Shown: positions 1 to 13,645 of the stretch, piece after piece
Position numbering within the stretch: position 1 is the first letter of the stretch
Layout: each line of letters opens with the position of its first letter
Assembly (NCBI GenBank): GCA_029961685.1
Contig: JARWKL010000010.1
Coordinates: 14,839,931 to 14,903,930, forward strand
Source: Aristolochia californica
Taxonomy: Eukaryota > Streptophyta > Magnoliopsida > Piperales > Aristolochiaceae
Direction of reading: 5' to 3'
Length of the DNA: 64,000 nucleotides
Position numbers and translations under genes: made by a program
The notes under the pieces: model-generated
Databases searched by the model: none
Told to the model about the DNA's origin: nothing
The model's input: only the letters and a program-made list of their open reading frames with translations

Positions 1-951
1 ATTCGTTATTGCTTTAAAATATTTGGATATATAAACTTTAAAATTTTTATTTTGTTGTGATCTATTTATATTTTATCTCTTTTTTCGTTTATGAAATGAA
101 GGGAAAGTGGAAATTCAAGTTTTGATTTAAGAAAAAAGTATGCATCTAAAATGGAAATGCACAATGCACAAACGTAGAGAGAGATAATTGCAAAAAGTGT
201 CTCTAATTTTTAGGGATTATAAACTCTTTGTAGATTTAATTTATCAGGTTCTGCAATGGTCGGGAAAAGGGGAGGCGGGGGATTTTTAATTGAGTGTTGA
301 CTCCCAATCCATAAGTCATTCCATAAAAATATATTGCCCGTTACGCATGATAAATCACTTTACAATCATGTATGATCATTAAGTTAGCTTTTTGTAAATA
401 GGCGAAAAAATGGCATGTTTGACTCGGGTAAATATCCCATCGTTCACTTGAGAAATTAATGTTATTCTCTTTAAAAGGTTTGGATCCATAGGTCATTTAT
501 ATCTTTAACATGTTTCAAGCATGCGTATCCATTTTTTAAAACATGTGTAGAAAAATCTCTTCCTGAAAAAAATTCCAAGCTATTAGGGTTGAACTAGTGG
601 AATTTCCAAAACTTGGATAACAAAACTTTTGTGTTCATTTGTGGCGTATGAAAAAAATTTTGTTACTTACATTAGTTATTGATTTAAATTATTTCAATAC
701 ATAAACTCTAAAATTTTCATTTTGTTGTGAACTATTTGGCTTTTATCGCTTTTTCTTTTTACGAGATGAAGGGAAAGTGAAAACTCAAGTTTGGATTTAA
801 GAAAAATGTTTACATGTAAAATGGAAATTCACAATACACAAATGTTGAGAGAGATAATTCAAAAAAGTGTCTATGATTTTTAGGGATTTTAAACTCTTTC
901 TTGTTTTTATATATGAGGTTTTGCAATCGTCGGGAAAAGGGGGAGGCGGGA

Positions 952-3900
952 GATTTTTAACTGAGTGTTGACTCCCAATCCATAAGTCGTTCCCTATAAA
1001 AATATAGCCAGTTACACAAGATAAATCACTTTACAATCATCTATGATAGTTAGGTCAGCTTTTTGTAAATTGGAAAAATAATGGTTTGTTTGACTCGGGT
1101 AAATATCCCACGGCACATTCACTTGAGAATTTAATGTTACTCTCTTTAAAAGGTTTGGATCCACAGGTCATTTGCATCTTTAACATGTGTCAAGCATGCA
1201 TACCCATTTTTTAAAACATGTGTAGAAAAATCTCTTTCTTATAAAATTCCAAGCAATTAGGGTTGAACTAGTGGAATTTCCCAAACTTGGATAACAAAAC
1301 TTTTGTGTTCATTTGTGGTGTGTGAATATGTTTTGTTTACTTACATTTCTTATTGCTTTAAATTATGTCCATAGATAAAATCTAAAATTTTCATTTTGTT
1401 GTGATCTACTTACCTTTTATCTCTTTTTTTGTTCAAGATATGAAGGGAAAGTGAAAACTCAAGTTTTTTTAAGAAAAATATATGCATCTAAAATGGAAAT
1501 CCACAATGCACAAATGTGGAGAGAGATAATTCAAAAAAGTGTCTGTAGATTTTAGGTATTGTAAACTCTTTTTAGTTTTTATATATTAGGTTTTGCAATC
1601 GTCGAGAAAAGGGGAAGGCGGGTAATTTTTAATTGAGTGTTGACTCCCAATCCATAAGTCATTCCTTACAAAAATGTTGCTCGTTACGCATGATAAATCA
1701 CTTTACAATTATCAATGATTGTTAGGTCAGCTTTTTGTAAACGGGCAAAATAATGGCTTGTCTGACTCAGGTAAATATCCCACCGCATGTTCACTTGAGA
1801 ATTTAATGTTCTTCTCTTTAAAAAGTTTGGATCCATTGGTCATTTGCATCTTTAACATGTTTCAAGCACGCATATCCATTTTTTAAAACATGTGTAGATC
1901 AATCTCGTTCTCATAAAATTTCAAGATATTAGGGTTTAACTAGTGGAATTTCCAAAACTTGGATAACAAAACTTTTGTGTTTATTTGTGGTGTGTGAATA
2001 AATTTTATTTACTTACATTTTTTATTTCTTTAAATTCTTTCGATACATACACTCTAAATTTTTTATTTTGTAGTGATCTTTTTGCCTTTTTTCTCTTTTC
2101 TTGTTTATGAAATGAGGAGAAAGTTAAAATTCAAGTTTCAATTTGAGAAAAAAACTATACATCTAAAATGGAAATGAACAATGCACAAATGTAGAGAGAG
2201 ATAATTCCAAAAAGTGTCTTCAATTTTTAGGGATTGTAAACATTTTGTAGTTTTAATATATCACGTTCAAAAATCGTCGGGAAAAGGGGGAGGCAAGGGA
2301 TTTTTAACTGAGTGTTGACCCCCAATCTATAAGTCATTTGTTTCAAAAATATAGCCCATTACGCAAGATATATCACTTTACAATCATCTATGATCGTTAG
2401 GTCAGCTTTTTGCAAATGGGAAAACTAATGGCATGTTTGACTCAGGTAAATATCCCATCGTTCACTTGTGAATTTAATGTTATTCTCTCTAAAAGGTTTG
2501 GATCCATAGGTCATTTGAATTTTAACATGTTTCAAGAATGCATATCTTTAAAACACGTGTAGAAAAAACTCTTTCTTATAAAATTCCAAGCTATTTGGGT
2601 TGAACTAGTGGAATTTCCAAAACTTGGATAACAAAACTTTTGTTTTCATTTGTGGTGTGTAAATAAATTTTCTTTACTTACGTTTGTTATTGCATTAAAT
2701 TATTTCCATACATAAACTCTAAAATTTTCATTTTGTTGTGATCTATTTGCCTTTTATCTCTTTTTTTGTTACGAGATGAAGAGAAAAAGAAAACTCAAGT
2801 TTTGATTTAAGAAAAAAGTATACATCTAAAATGGAAATGCACAATGAAAAAATGTAGAGAGATATAATTCCAAAAATTGTCTATAACTTTTAGGGATTGT
2901 AAACTCTTTTTAGTTTTTATATATCAGGTTTTAAAATCGTCGAAAAAAGGGGGAGGCGGGGGATGTTTAACTGAGTGTTGACTCCAAATCCATAAGTTAT
3001 TCCTTAAAAAAATATAGCCCGTTATGGTTGATAAATCACTTTACAATCATCTATGATCGTTAGGTCAGAATCTTGAAAATGGGCAATATAACTTCTTGTT
3101 TGACACGAGTAAATATCCCACCACACGTTCACTTGAGAATTTAATGTTATTCTCTTTAAAAGGTTTGGATCCTTCGGTTAATTGCATCTTTAACATGTTT
3201 GAAGCATACGTTTTCCATTTTTTTAAACATGTGTAGAAAAATATCTTTCTTATAAAATTACAACCTATTAGGGTTGAACTAGTGGAATTTCCCAAACTTG
3301 GATGACAAAAATTTTGTGTTCATTTGTGGCGTGTGAATAAATTTTATTTACTTAAATTAATTATTGATTTAAATTCTTTCCATACGTAAACTCTAAAATT
3401 TTCATTTTGTTGTGTCCTATTTGCCTTTTTTCTCTTTTTTTGTTTACGAAATGAAGGGAAAGTGAAAATTCCATATTCGATTTAAGAAATAAGTATACAT
3501 CTAAAATGAAAATGAACAATGCACAAATGTAAAGAGAGATAATTCCAAAAAGTGTCTGTAATTTTTAGGGATTGTAAACTCTTTGTAGTTTTAATATGTC
3601 AGGTTTGGCAATCGTCGGGAAAAAGGGGAGGCGGGGGATTTTTTATGTTAGCGTTGACTCCCAATCCATAAGTCATTCGTTACAAAAATATAGCCCGTTA
3701 CACAAGATAAATCACTTTTACAATCATCTATGATCATTAGGTCAGCTTTTTGTAAATGAGCAAAATAATGGCCAATTTGACTCAGGTAAATATCCCACCG
3801 CACGTTCACTTGGGAATTTAATGTTATTTTTTTAAACGGTTTGGATCCATAGGTCATTTGAATCTTTATCATGTTTCAAGCATGCATATCCATTTTTTAA

Positions 3901-4312
3901 AACATGTGTAGATCAATCTCTTTCTTATAAAATTTCAAGATATAGGGTTGAAGTAGTGGAATTTCTAAAACATGGATAACAAAACTTTTGTGTTCATTTG
4001 TGGTGTGTGAATATATTTTCTTTACTTTAATTTTTTATTTCTTTAAATTATTTCGATACATAAACTCTAAAATTTTTATTTTGTTGTGATCATTTTGCCT
4101 TTTTTCTCTTTTTTTGCTTACGAAATGAAGGGAAAGTGAAAATTCAAGTTTCGATTTTAGAAAAAAAATATACATCTAAAATGGAAATGAACAATGCACA
4201 AATGTAGAGAGAAATAATTCCAAAAAGTTTTTGTAATTTTTAGGGATTGTAAACTCTTTGAAGTTTTAATCTATCAGGTTCAACAATCGTCGGGAAAAGG
4301 GGGAGCCATGTG
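952..4312 (+). repeat. Three-monomer higher-order repeat, left end (period about 2.01 kb)
   Basis: Monomers three apart resemble each other more than neighbours do. The units with markers at 2299 and 4312 share the odd spelling gttcaaaaatcg/gttcaacaatcg before the G-rich island, 2013 bp apart. The units at 1624 and 3637 share aaatttcaagatat and the variant tatttctttaaattctttcgatac, again about 2013 bp apart. This is a reading by eye of diagnostic variants; a full monomer-by-monomer alignment was not made. Confidence 0.6.
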
Positions 4313-4397
4313 ATTTTTAACTGAGTGTTGACTCCCAATCCATAAGTCATTTTTTAAAAAAATATAGCCTGTTACTCAAGATAAATCATTTTACAAT

Positions 4398-4549
4398 CAT
4401 TTTGTTGCGAACTATTTTCTTTTTTTCTCCTTTTTTGTTTACGAGATGAATGGAAAGTGAAAACTCAAATTTTTATTTAAGAAAAAATTATACATCTAAA
4501 ATGGAAGTGCACAATGCACAAATGTAGAGAGAGATAATTCCAAAAAGTG
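4398..4549 (+). repeat. Patch near-identical to 10768-10919, joined at a deletion
   Basis: These 152 bases match 10768-10919 with one difference (a at 4411 against t at 10781), including rare variants such as ctttttttctcc and caaatttttatttaag. Identity stops on both sides: upstream the patch is joined to ttttacaat from another part of the monomer, downstream the sequences diverge at 4550/10920. The unit is only about 321 bp from marker to marker (4312 to 4633), so roughly 350 bp of monomer are missing at the left join. Unequal exchange, conversion or template switching between a C-type monomer and this one would explain it. Confidence 0.8.
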
Positions 4550-6651
4550 TTTGTAATTTTTCTAGATTGTAAACTCTTTTTAGTTTTTATTTATCAGGTT
4601 TTGCAATCGTCGGGAAAAGGTGGAGGGGGGGGGATTTTTAACTGAGTGTTGACTCCCAATCTATAAGTCATTCCTTACAAAAATATAGCCCGTTACACAT
4701 GATAAATCACTTTACAATCAACAATGATCGTTAAGTCAACTTTTTTTAAATGGGCAAATTAATGGCTTGTTTGACTCTGGTAAATATCCCTCAGCACGTT
4801 CACTTTGAAATTTAATTTTATTCTCTTTAAAAGGTTTGGATCCATAAGTCATTCGCATCTCTAGCATGTTTGAAGCATGCATATCCATTTTTTAAAACAT
4901 GTGTAGAAAAATCTTTTACTTATAAAATTCCAAGCTATTGGGGTTGAACAAGTGGAACTTCCCAAACATGGATAACAAAACTTGTGGTCATTTGTGGAGT
5001 GTGAATAATTTTTTTTTACTTAAATTTGTTAATGATTTAAATTCTTTCCATACATAAACTCTAAACCTTTCATTTTTTTGTGATCTATTTTCTATTTATC
5101 TCTTTTTATGTTTATAAGATGAAGGGAAAGTGAAAACTCAAGTTTTGATTTAAGAAAAAAGTATACATCTAAAATGGAAATGCACAATGCACTAATGTTG
5201 AGGGAGATAATTCCAAAAAGTGTCTGTAATTTTTTGGGATTGTAAAATCTTTTTAGTTTTTATATATCAGATTTTGCAAACGTAGGAAAAGGGGGAGGCG
5301 GGGGATTTTTAACTGAGTGTTGACTCCTTTATCCATAAGTCATTCCTGAAAAAAAATATAGCCCGTTTTGCATTTTAAATCACTTTACAATCATCTATGA
5401 TCGTTAGGTCAGCTTTTTGTAGAAGTACAAAATAATGGCTTGTTTGATTCAAGTAAATATCCTACAACACATTCACTTGAGAATTGAATGTTATTCTCTT
5501 CAAAAGGTTTGGATCCATAGGTCATTTGCATGTTTAACATGTTTCAAGCATGCATATACATTTTTAAAACATGTGTAGAAAAGTCTCTTTCTTATAAAAT
5601 TCCAAGCTATTAGGGTTGAACTAGTGGAATTTCCCAAACTTGTATAACAAAACTTTTGTGTTCATTTTTGGTGTGTGAATAAATTTTCTGTACCTACATT
5701 TGTTATTGCCCTAAATTCTTTCCATACTTATACTCTAAAATTTTAATTTTGTTGTGATCTATTTGCTTTTGATCTCTTTTTTTGTTTACAGAATGAAGGG
5801 AAAGTGAAAACTCAAGTTTTGATTTAGGAAAAAAGTACACATCTAAAATGGAAGTGCACAATGGAAAATAGTGGAGAGAGATAATTACAAAAACTGTCTC
5901 TAATATTTAGGGATTGTAAACTCTTTTTAGTTTATATATATCAAGTTCTGCAATCGTCGAGAAAAGGGGGAGGCGGGGAATTTTTAACAAAGTGTTGGCT
6001 CCCAATCCATAAGTCATTCCTTAAAAAAATATAACCCGTTATGCAAGATAAATCACTTTACAATCATCTAAGATCCTTAGGTCAACTTTTTGTAAATGGG
6101 CAAAATAATGGCTTGTTTGACTCGGGTAAGTATCCATTCGCAGATTCACTTGGAAATTTAATGTTACCCTCTTTAAAAGGTTTGGATCCATAGGTCAGTT
6201 GAATCTTTAACATGTTTCAAGTATGCATATCCATTTTTTAAAACATGTATAGAAAAATCTCTTTCTTTTAAAATTCTGAGCTATTAGGGTTGAACTAGTG
6301 GAATTTCCCAAACATGGATACCGAAATTTTTTTGTTCATTTGTGGTGTGTGAATAAATTTTATTTACTTACATTTGTTGTTTCTTTAAATTCTTTCCATA
6401 CATAAACTCTAAAATTTTCATTTTTTTGCGATCTATTTGCTTTTTACCTCTTTTTTTGTTTACGACATGAATGGAAAGTGAAAACTCAAGTTTTGATTTA
6501 AGGAAAAAGTACGCATCTAAAATGGAAGTGCACAATGAAAAAATGTAGAGGGAGATAATTCTAAAAATTTTTTGTAATTTTTAGTGATTGAAAACTCTTT
6601 TTAGTTTATATATATCAGGTTCTGTAATCGTCGGTAAAAGGGGGAGGCAGG

Positions 6652-7704
6652 GTATTTTTAACTTAGTGTTGACTCCCAATCCATAAGTCATTCCTTACAA
6701 AAATATAGCCCGTTACGAATGATAAATCACTTTACAATCATCTATGACTAGTAGGTCAGCTTTTTGTCAATGGGCAAAATAATGGCTTGTTTGACTCGGG
6801 TAAATATCCCACCGAATGTTCACTTGAGATTTTAATTTTATTCCCTTTAAAATGTTTGGATCCAAAGGTCATTTGCATCTTGAAGATGTTTCAAGCATGC
6901 ATATCTATTTTTTAAAACATATGTAGAAAAATCTATTTCTTTTAAAATTCCAACATATTAGGGTTGAACTAGTGGAATTTCCAAAACTTCGATAACAAAT
7001 TTTTTTTTTTCATTTGTGGTGTGTGAATAAATTTTCTTTACTTACATTTGTTGTAAGTATTTTAACTGAGTATTGACTCCCAATCCTTAAGTCATTCCTT
7101 ACAAAAATGTAGCCCATTATGCATGATAAATCACTTTACAATCATCTATGGGCAAAATAATGGCTTGTTCGACTCGGGTAAATATCCCACTGAATGTTCA
7201 CTTGAGATTTTAATGTTGTTCCCTTTTAAAATGTTTGGATCCGAAGGTCATTTGGATCTTGAAGATGTTTCAAGCATGGATATCCATTTTTTAAAACATG
7301 TGTAGAAAAATCTCTTTCATATAAAATTCGGGGCTATTAGAGTTGAAGTAGTGGAATTTCCCATACTTGGATAACAAAACTTTTGTGTTCATTTGTGGTG
7401 GGTGAAAAAAATTTCTTTATGTACATTTGTTATTGATTTAAATTCTTTCCATACATAAATTCTAAAATTTTCATTTTGTTGCGATCTATTTGCTTTTTAT
7501 CTCTTTTCTTGTTTACGAGATTAATGGAAAGTGAAAACTCAAGTTTTGATTTAAGAAAAATGAATACATCTAAAATGGAGGTTCAGAATGCACAATTGTA
7601 AAGAGAGATAATTCCAAAAAGTGTCTGTAATTTTTTGGGATTGTAAAGTCTTTTTGGTTTTTATATTTCAGGTTCTGCCATCGTCGGTAAAAGGGGGACA
7701 CATG
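6652..7704 (+). repeat. Adjacent sister monomers with a large internal deletion
   Basis: The unit beginning at 6652 and the next one at about 7057 share private variants: ccgaatgttcacttgagattttaat against ctgaatgttcacttgagattttaat, ttccctttaaaatgtttggatcc, and catcttgaagatgtttc. They look like a recent neighbour duplication. The marker distance is only about 405 bp because the first unit jumps from acatttgttg straight to taagtattttaactgag near 7050, losing about 270 bp. The second unit also lacks the usual stretch from tgatcgttaggtcag to ttgtaaa near 7148. Confidence 0.65.
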
Positions 7705-8059
7705 GTACTGTTAACTGAGTGTTGAGTCCCAATCCCTAAGTCATTCCTTACAAAAATATAGCCCGTTACAAATGATAAATCATTTTACAATCATCTATGA
7801 TTGTTTGGTCCACTTTTTGTAAATGGGCAAAATAACGGCTTGTTTGACTCGGGTAAATATCCCACCGCACGTTCACTTGAGCATTTAATGTTGTTCCCTT
7901 TAAAAGGATTCAATCCATAGGTCATTTGCATCTTTAAGATGTTTCAAACATGAATATCCATTTTTTAAAACATGTGTAGAAAAATCTCTTTATTATAAAA
8001 TGCCAAGCTATTAGGGTTGAACTAGTGGAATTTCCCAAAATTGGATAACAAATTTTTTG

Positions 8060-9660
8060 TGTTCATTTGTGGTGTGTGAATAAATTTTATTTACTTACAT
8101 TTGTTATTGCTTTAAATTATTTTGATATATAAACTCTAAAATTTTTATTTTGTTGTGATCTATTTACCTTTTATCTCTTGTTTCGTTTATGAAATGAAGG
8201 GAAGGTGGAAATTCAAGTTTTGATTTAAGAAAAAAGTATGCATCTAAAATGGAAATGCACAATGCACAAATGTAGAGAGAGATAATTCCAAAAAGTGTCT
8301 CTAATTTTTAGGGATTGTAAACTCTTTGTAGATTTAATTTATCAGGTTCTGCAATAGTTGGGAAAACGGGGAGGTGGGGGATTTTTAACTGAATGTTGTC
8401 TCCCAATCCATAAGTCATTCCTTAAAAAAATATAGGCTGTTACACACGATAAATCACTTTAAAATCATTTATGATCGTTAAGTCAGTTTTTTGTAAATGG
8501 ACAAAATGATGGCTTGTTTGACTCAGGGTAATATCCCACCGCACGTTCACTTAGGAATTTAATGTTATTCTTTTTGAATTATCCATTTTTTAAAACATGT
8601 TTAGAAAAATCTCTTTCTTATAAATTCTGAGCTATTAGGGTTGACCTAATGGAAATTCCCAAACTTGGATAACAAAACTATTGTGTTCATTTGTGGTGTG
8701 TGAGTAAATTTTCTTTACTTACATTTGTTATTGATTTAAATTCTTTCCATACATAAACTCTAAAATTTTCATTTTGTTGTGATTTATTTGACTTTTATCT
8801 GTTTTTTTTGTTTACGAGATGAGATGAAACTGAAAACTCAAGTTTTGATTCAAGAAAAAAGTATACATCTAAAAATGGAAATGCACAATGCACAAATGTT
8901 GAGAGAGATAAATCCAAAACGTGTCTGTAATTTTTTGGGATTGTAAACTCTTTTTAGTATTTATATATCAGGTTCTGCAATCGTTGGGAAAAGGAGGCAG
9001 GGGATTTTTAACTGAGTATTGACTCCCAATCCATAAGTCATTCCTTACAAAAATATAGCCCATTACACATGATAATAAACTTTACAATCATCTATGATTT
9101 TTAGGTCAACCTTTTGTAAATGGGTAAAATAATGGCATGTTTGACTCGGGTAAACATACCACCGCACGTTAACTTTGGAATTTAATGTTATTCTCTTTAA
9201 AAGGTTTGGATCCATAGGTCATTTGCATCTTTAACATCTTTCAAGCATGCGTATCCATTTTTTAAAACATGTGTAGAAAAATCTCTTTCTTATAAAATTC
9301 TGAGCTATTAGGGTTAAACAGGTGGAATTTCCCAAACTTGGATAACAAAACTTTTGTGTTCATTTGTAGTGTGTGAATGAATTTTCTTTACTTAAATTTT
9401 TTATGGCTTTAAATCCTTTCCATGCATAAACTCAAAGATTTTCATTTTGTTGTGATGTACTTGCCTCGTATCTCTTTTTTGGTTTACGAGATGAAGGGAA
9501 AGTGAAACCTCAAGTTTTTATTTAAGAAAAAAAGTATACATCTAAAATGGAGATGCACAATGCACAAATGTAGAGAGAGGTAATTCCAAAATGTGTCTAT
9601 AATTGTTAGGGATTGTAAACTCTTCGTATTTTTTATATATCAGGTTCTGTAATTGTCAAG
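8060..9660 (+). repeat. G-H monomer block, copy 1
   Basis: Two monomers (markers 8380 and 9003) that precede the first hexameric HOR copy. Diagnostic spellings are cgtttatgaaatgaaggg, ggtgggggatttttaactgaatgtt, aaaaatataggctgttac and, in the second, cctttccatgcataaac. The same pair in the same order lies at 21350-22949, about 13.3 kb downstream. Copy 1 carries a private deletion of about 50 bp near 8575, where ttctttttgaatt joins atccattttttaaaac. The monomer at 1-280 carries similar G-type spellings. Confidence 0.75.
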
Positions 9661-9671
9661 AAAATGGGGCA

Positions 9672-12600
9672 GTTGACAACCAATCCATAAGTCATTCCTT
9701 AAAAATATAGCCCGCTATCCATGATACATCACCTTACAATAAACTTTGATCGTTAGGTCAGCTTTTTATAAATGTGAAAAATAATGGCATGTTTGACTCA
9801 GGTAAATATCCCACCGCATGTTCACTTGAGAATTTAATGTTATTGTATTTAAAAGGTTTGGATCCATAGGTCAGTTGCATCTTTAACATGTTTCAATCAT
9901 GCGTATCCATTTTTTAAAACATGTGTACAAAAATATCTTTCTTATAAAATTCCAAGCTATTAGGGTTTAACGAGTGGAATTTCCCAAACTTGGATAACAA
10001 AACTTTTGTGTTCATTTTTGGTGTGTGAATAAATTTTATTTACTTTCATTTGTTATTGCTTTAAATTCTTTCCATATATAAACTCTAAAATTTTCATTTT
10101 GTTGTGATCTATTTACCTTTTATCTCATTTTTTATTTAAGAGATGAAGGGAAAGGTAAAACTCAAGTTTTGATTTCAGAAAAAAGTATACATCTAAAATA
10201 AAATTGCACAATTCACAAATGTTGAGAGAGATAATTCCAAAAAGTTTTTGATATTTTTAGGGATTGTAAACTCTTTTTAGTTTTTATATATCAGGTTCTA
10301 CAATCGTCGAGATCAGGAGGAGGCGGAGGATTTTTAACTGAGTATTGCCTCGCATTCCACAAGCCACTCCTTACAAAAATATAGCCCGTTACTCAAGATA
10401 AATCACTTTACAATCATCTATGATCCATAGGTCAACTTTTTGTAAATGGGAAAAATAATTGCTTGGTTGACTCGGGTAAATATCCTACCGCACGTTCACT
10501 TCGGAATTTAATATTACACTCTTTAAAAGGTTTGGATCCATAGGTAATTTGCCTCTTTTACATGTTTTAAGCATGCACATCCATTTTTTAAAACATGTAT
10601 AGAAAAATCTCTTTCTTATAACATTCTGAGCTATTAGGGTTGCCCTAGTGGAATTTCCCAAACTTGGATACCAAAACTTTTGTGTTCATTTCTGGTGTGT
10701 GAATAAATATTTTTACTTACATTTGTTATTGCTTTAAATTCTTTCCATACATAAACTAAAAAATTGTCATTTTGTTGCGATCTATTTTCTTTTTTTCTCC
10801 TTTTTTGTTTACGAGATGAATGGAAAGTGAAAACTCAAATTTTTATTTAAGAAAAAATTATACATCTAAAATGGAAGTGCACAATGCACAAATGTAGAGA
10901 GAGATAATTCCAAAAAGTGCCTGTAATTTTAAGGGATTGTGACCTCTTTTTAGTTTTTATATATCAGGTTCTGGAATCGACGATAAAAGGAGGAGGTAGG
11001 GTATTTTTAACTTAGTGTTGAATCCCAATATAAAATTCATTCCTTACAAAAATATAGCCCGTTACGCATGATAAATCACTTTACAATCATCTATAATCGT
11101 CAGGACATCTTTTTGTAAATGGGCAAAATAATGGCTAGTTTGACTCAGGTAAATATCCCACCGCACATTCACTTGAGAATTTAATGTTAATCTCTTTAAA
11201 TGGTTTGGATCCATAGGTCATTTGCATCTTTAACATGTTTCAAGCATGCATATCCATTTTTTTAAACATGTGTAGAAAAATCTCTTTGTTATAAAATTCC
11301 GAACTATGAGGGTTGAACTAGTGGAATTTCCCAAACTTGGATAATAAAACTTTTGTGTTCATTTGTGGTGTGTGAATAAATTTTCGTTACTTACATTTGT
11401 TATTGCTTTAAATTCTTTCCATATATAAACTCAAAAATTTTCATTTTGTTGTGATATTTGCTTTTTAACTCATTTTTTTATTTACGAGATGAAGGGAAAG
11501 GTAAAACTCAAGTTTTGATTTAAAAAAAAAGTATACATAAAAATGGAAATGTACAATGCAAAAATGTTGAGAGAGATAAATCCAAAATGTGTCTGTAATT
11601 TTAAGGGATTGTAAACTCTTTTTAGTTTTTATATATAAGGTTCTGCAATTGTCAGGAAAGGGGGACACGAAGGATTTTTAACTGAGTATTGACTCCGAAT
11701 CCATAAGTCATTCCTTGTAAAAATATAGCCCATTAAACATGATAAACCACTTTACAAACATCTGTGATTGTTAGGTCAACTTTTTGTAAATGGGAAAAAT
11801 AATGGCTTGTTTGACTCGGGTAAATATCCCACTGAACGTTCACTTGGGAATTTAATGTTATTCTCTTTAAAAGGTTCGGATCCGTGGGTCATTTGCATCT
11901 TGAACATGTTTCAAGCATGCATATCCATTTTTTAAAATATGTGTAGAAAAATCTCTTTCTTTTAAAATTCCGTGCAATTAGGGTTGAACAAGTGGAATTT
12001 CCCAAACTTGGATAACAAAACTTTTGTGTTCATTTGTAGTGTGTGAATGAATTTTATTTACTTACATTTATTATGGCTTTAAATTATTTCCATACATAAA
12101 ATCTAAAATTTTCATTTTGTTGTGATGTATTTGCCTTCTATCTCTTTTTTGGTTTACGAGATGCAGGGAAAGTGAAAACTCAAGTTTCGATTTAAGAAAA
12201 AAAGTATACATCTAAAATGGAAATGCACAATGCAAAAATGTAGAGAGAGATAATTCCAAAAAGTGTCTATAATTGTTAGGGATTGTAAACTCTTTGTAAT
12301 TTTTATATATTATGTTCTGCAATCGTCGGGAAATGGTGGAGGCGGGGGATTTTTAACTGAGTGTTGACACACAATGCATAAGTCATTTCTTAAAAATATA
12401 TAGCCCGTTATCCATGATAAATCACCTTACAATAAACTTTGATCGTTGGGTCAGCTTTTTGTAAATGGAAAAAATAATGGCATGTTTAACTCGGGTAAAT
12501 ATTCCCACAGCATGTTCACTTGAGAATTTAATGTTATTGTATTTAAAAGTTTTGGATCCATAGGTCATTTGCATCTTTAACATGTTTAAAGCATGCGTAT

Positions 12601-13645
12601 ACATTTTTTAAAACATGTCTAGAAAAGTCTCTTTCTCATAAAATTCCAAGCTATTAGGATTATACAGGTGGAATTTCCCAAAGTTGGATAACAAAACTTT
12701 TGTGTTCATTTTTGGTGTGTGAATAAATTTTCTTTACTTAAATTTTCTTAATTTGTTTGGATCTATTTGCCTTTTATCTCTTTTTTTGTTTATAGGATGA
12801 AGGGAAAGTGAGAACTCAAGTTTTGGTTCAAGAAAAAAGTATATGTCTAAAATGGAAGTGGAGAATGCAAAATTGTAGTGAGAGATAATTCCAAAAAGTT
12901 TCTGTAATTTTTAGGGATTGTAAACTCTTTTTAGTTTATATATATCAGGTTTTGAAATCGTCGGGAGGCGGGGGATTTTTAACTGCGTGTTGACTCCCAA
13001 TCCATAAGTAACTCCTTACAAAAATATAGCCCATTACACATGATAATTCACTTTACAATCATTTATGATCGTTAGGTCATCTTTTTGTAAATGGGCAAAA
13101 TAATGGCTAGTTTGACTCGGGTAAATATCCCACCGCACGTTCACTTGAGAATTTAATGTTACTCTCTTTAAAAGAATTGGATCCATAGGTCATTTACATC
13201 TTTAACATGTTTCAAGCATGCATATCAATTTTTTTAAACATGTGTAGAAAAATCTCTTTCTTATAAAATTCCGAGCTATTAGGTTGAACTAGTGGAATTT
13301 CCCAAACTTGGATAACAAAACTTTTGTGTTCATTTGTGGTGTGTGAATGAATATTTTTTCTTACATTTGTTATTTCTTTAAATGCTTTCCATACATAAAC
13401 TCTAAAATTGTCATTTTGTTGCGATCTATTTGCTTCTTATCTCTTTTTTTGTTTACGAGATGAATGGAAAGTGAAAACTCAAGTTTCGATTTAAGAAAAA
13501 AAGTATATATCTAAAATGGAAATGCAGAACGCACAAATGTAGAGAGAGATAATTCCAAAAAGTGTCTACAATTTTAGGGATTGTAAACTCTTTGTATTTT
13601 TTATATATCAGGTTCTGCAATCGTCGGGAAAATGGGGCGGCAGGG
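9672..13645 (+). repeat. Hexameric HOR I, copy 1 (A-B-C-D-E-F)
   Basis: Six monomers with markers at 9672 (A), 10329 (B), 11001 (C), 11673 (D), 12348 (E) and 12974 (F). Each type has its own signature: A gttgacaaccaatcc, B ccacaagccactcc, C cccaatataaaattcattcc, D gggggacacgaagg, E gttgacacacaatgc, F a short G-island with ctgcgtgttgac. Unit A here lacks about 16 bp of the G-rich island and its flank near 9668; unit F is about 45 bp short. Confidence 0.85.
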
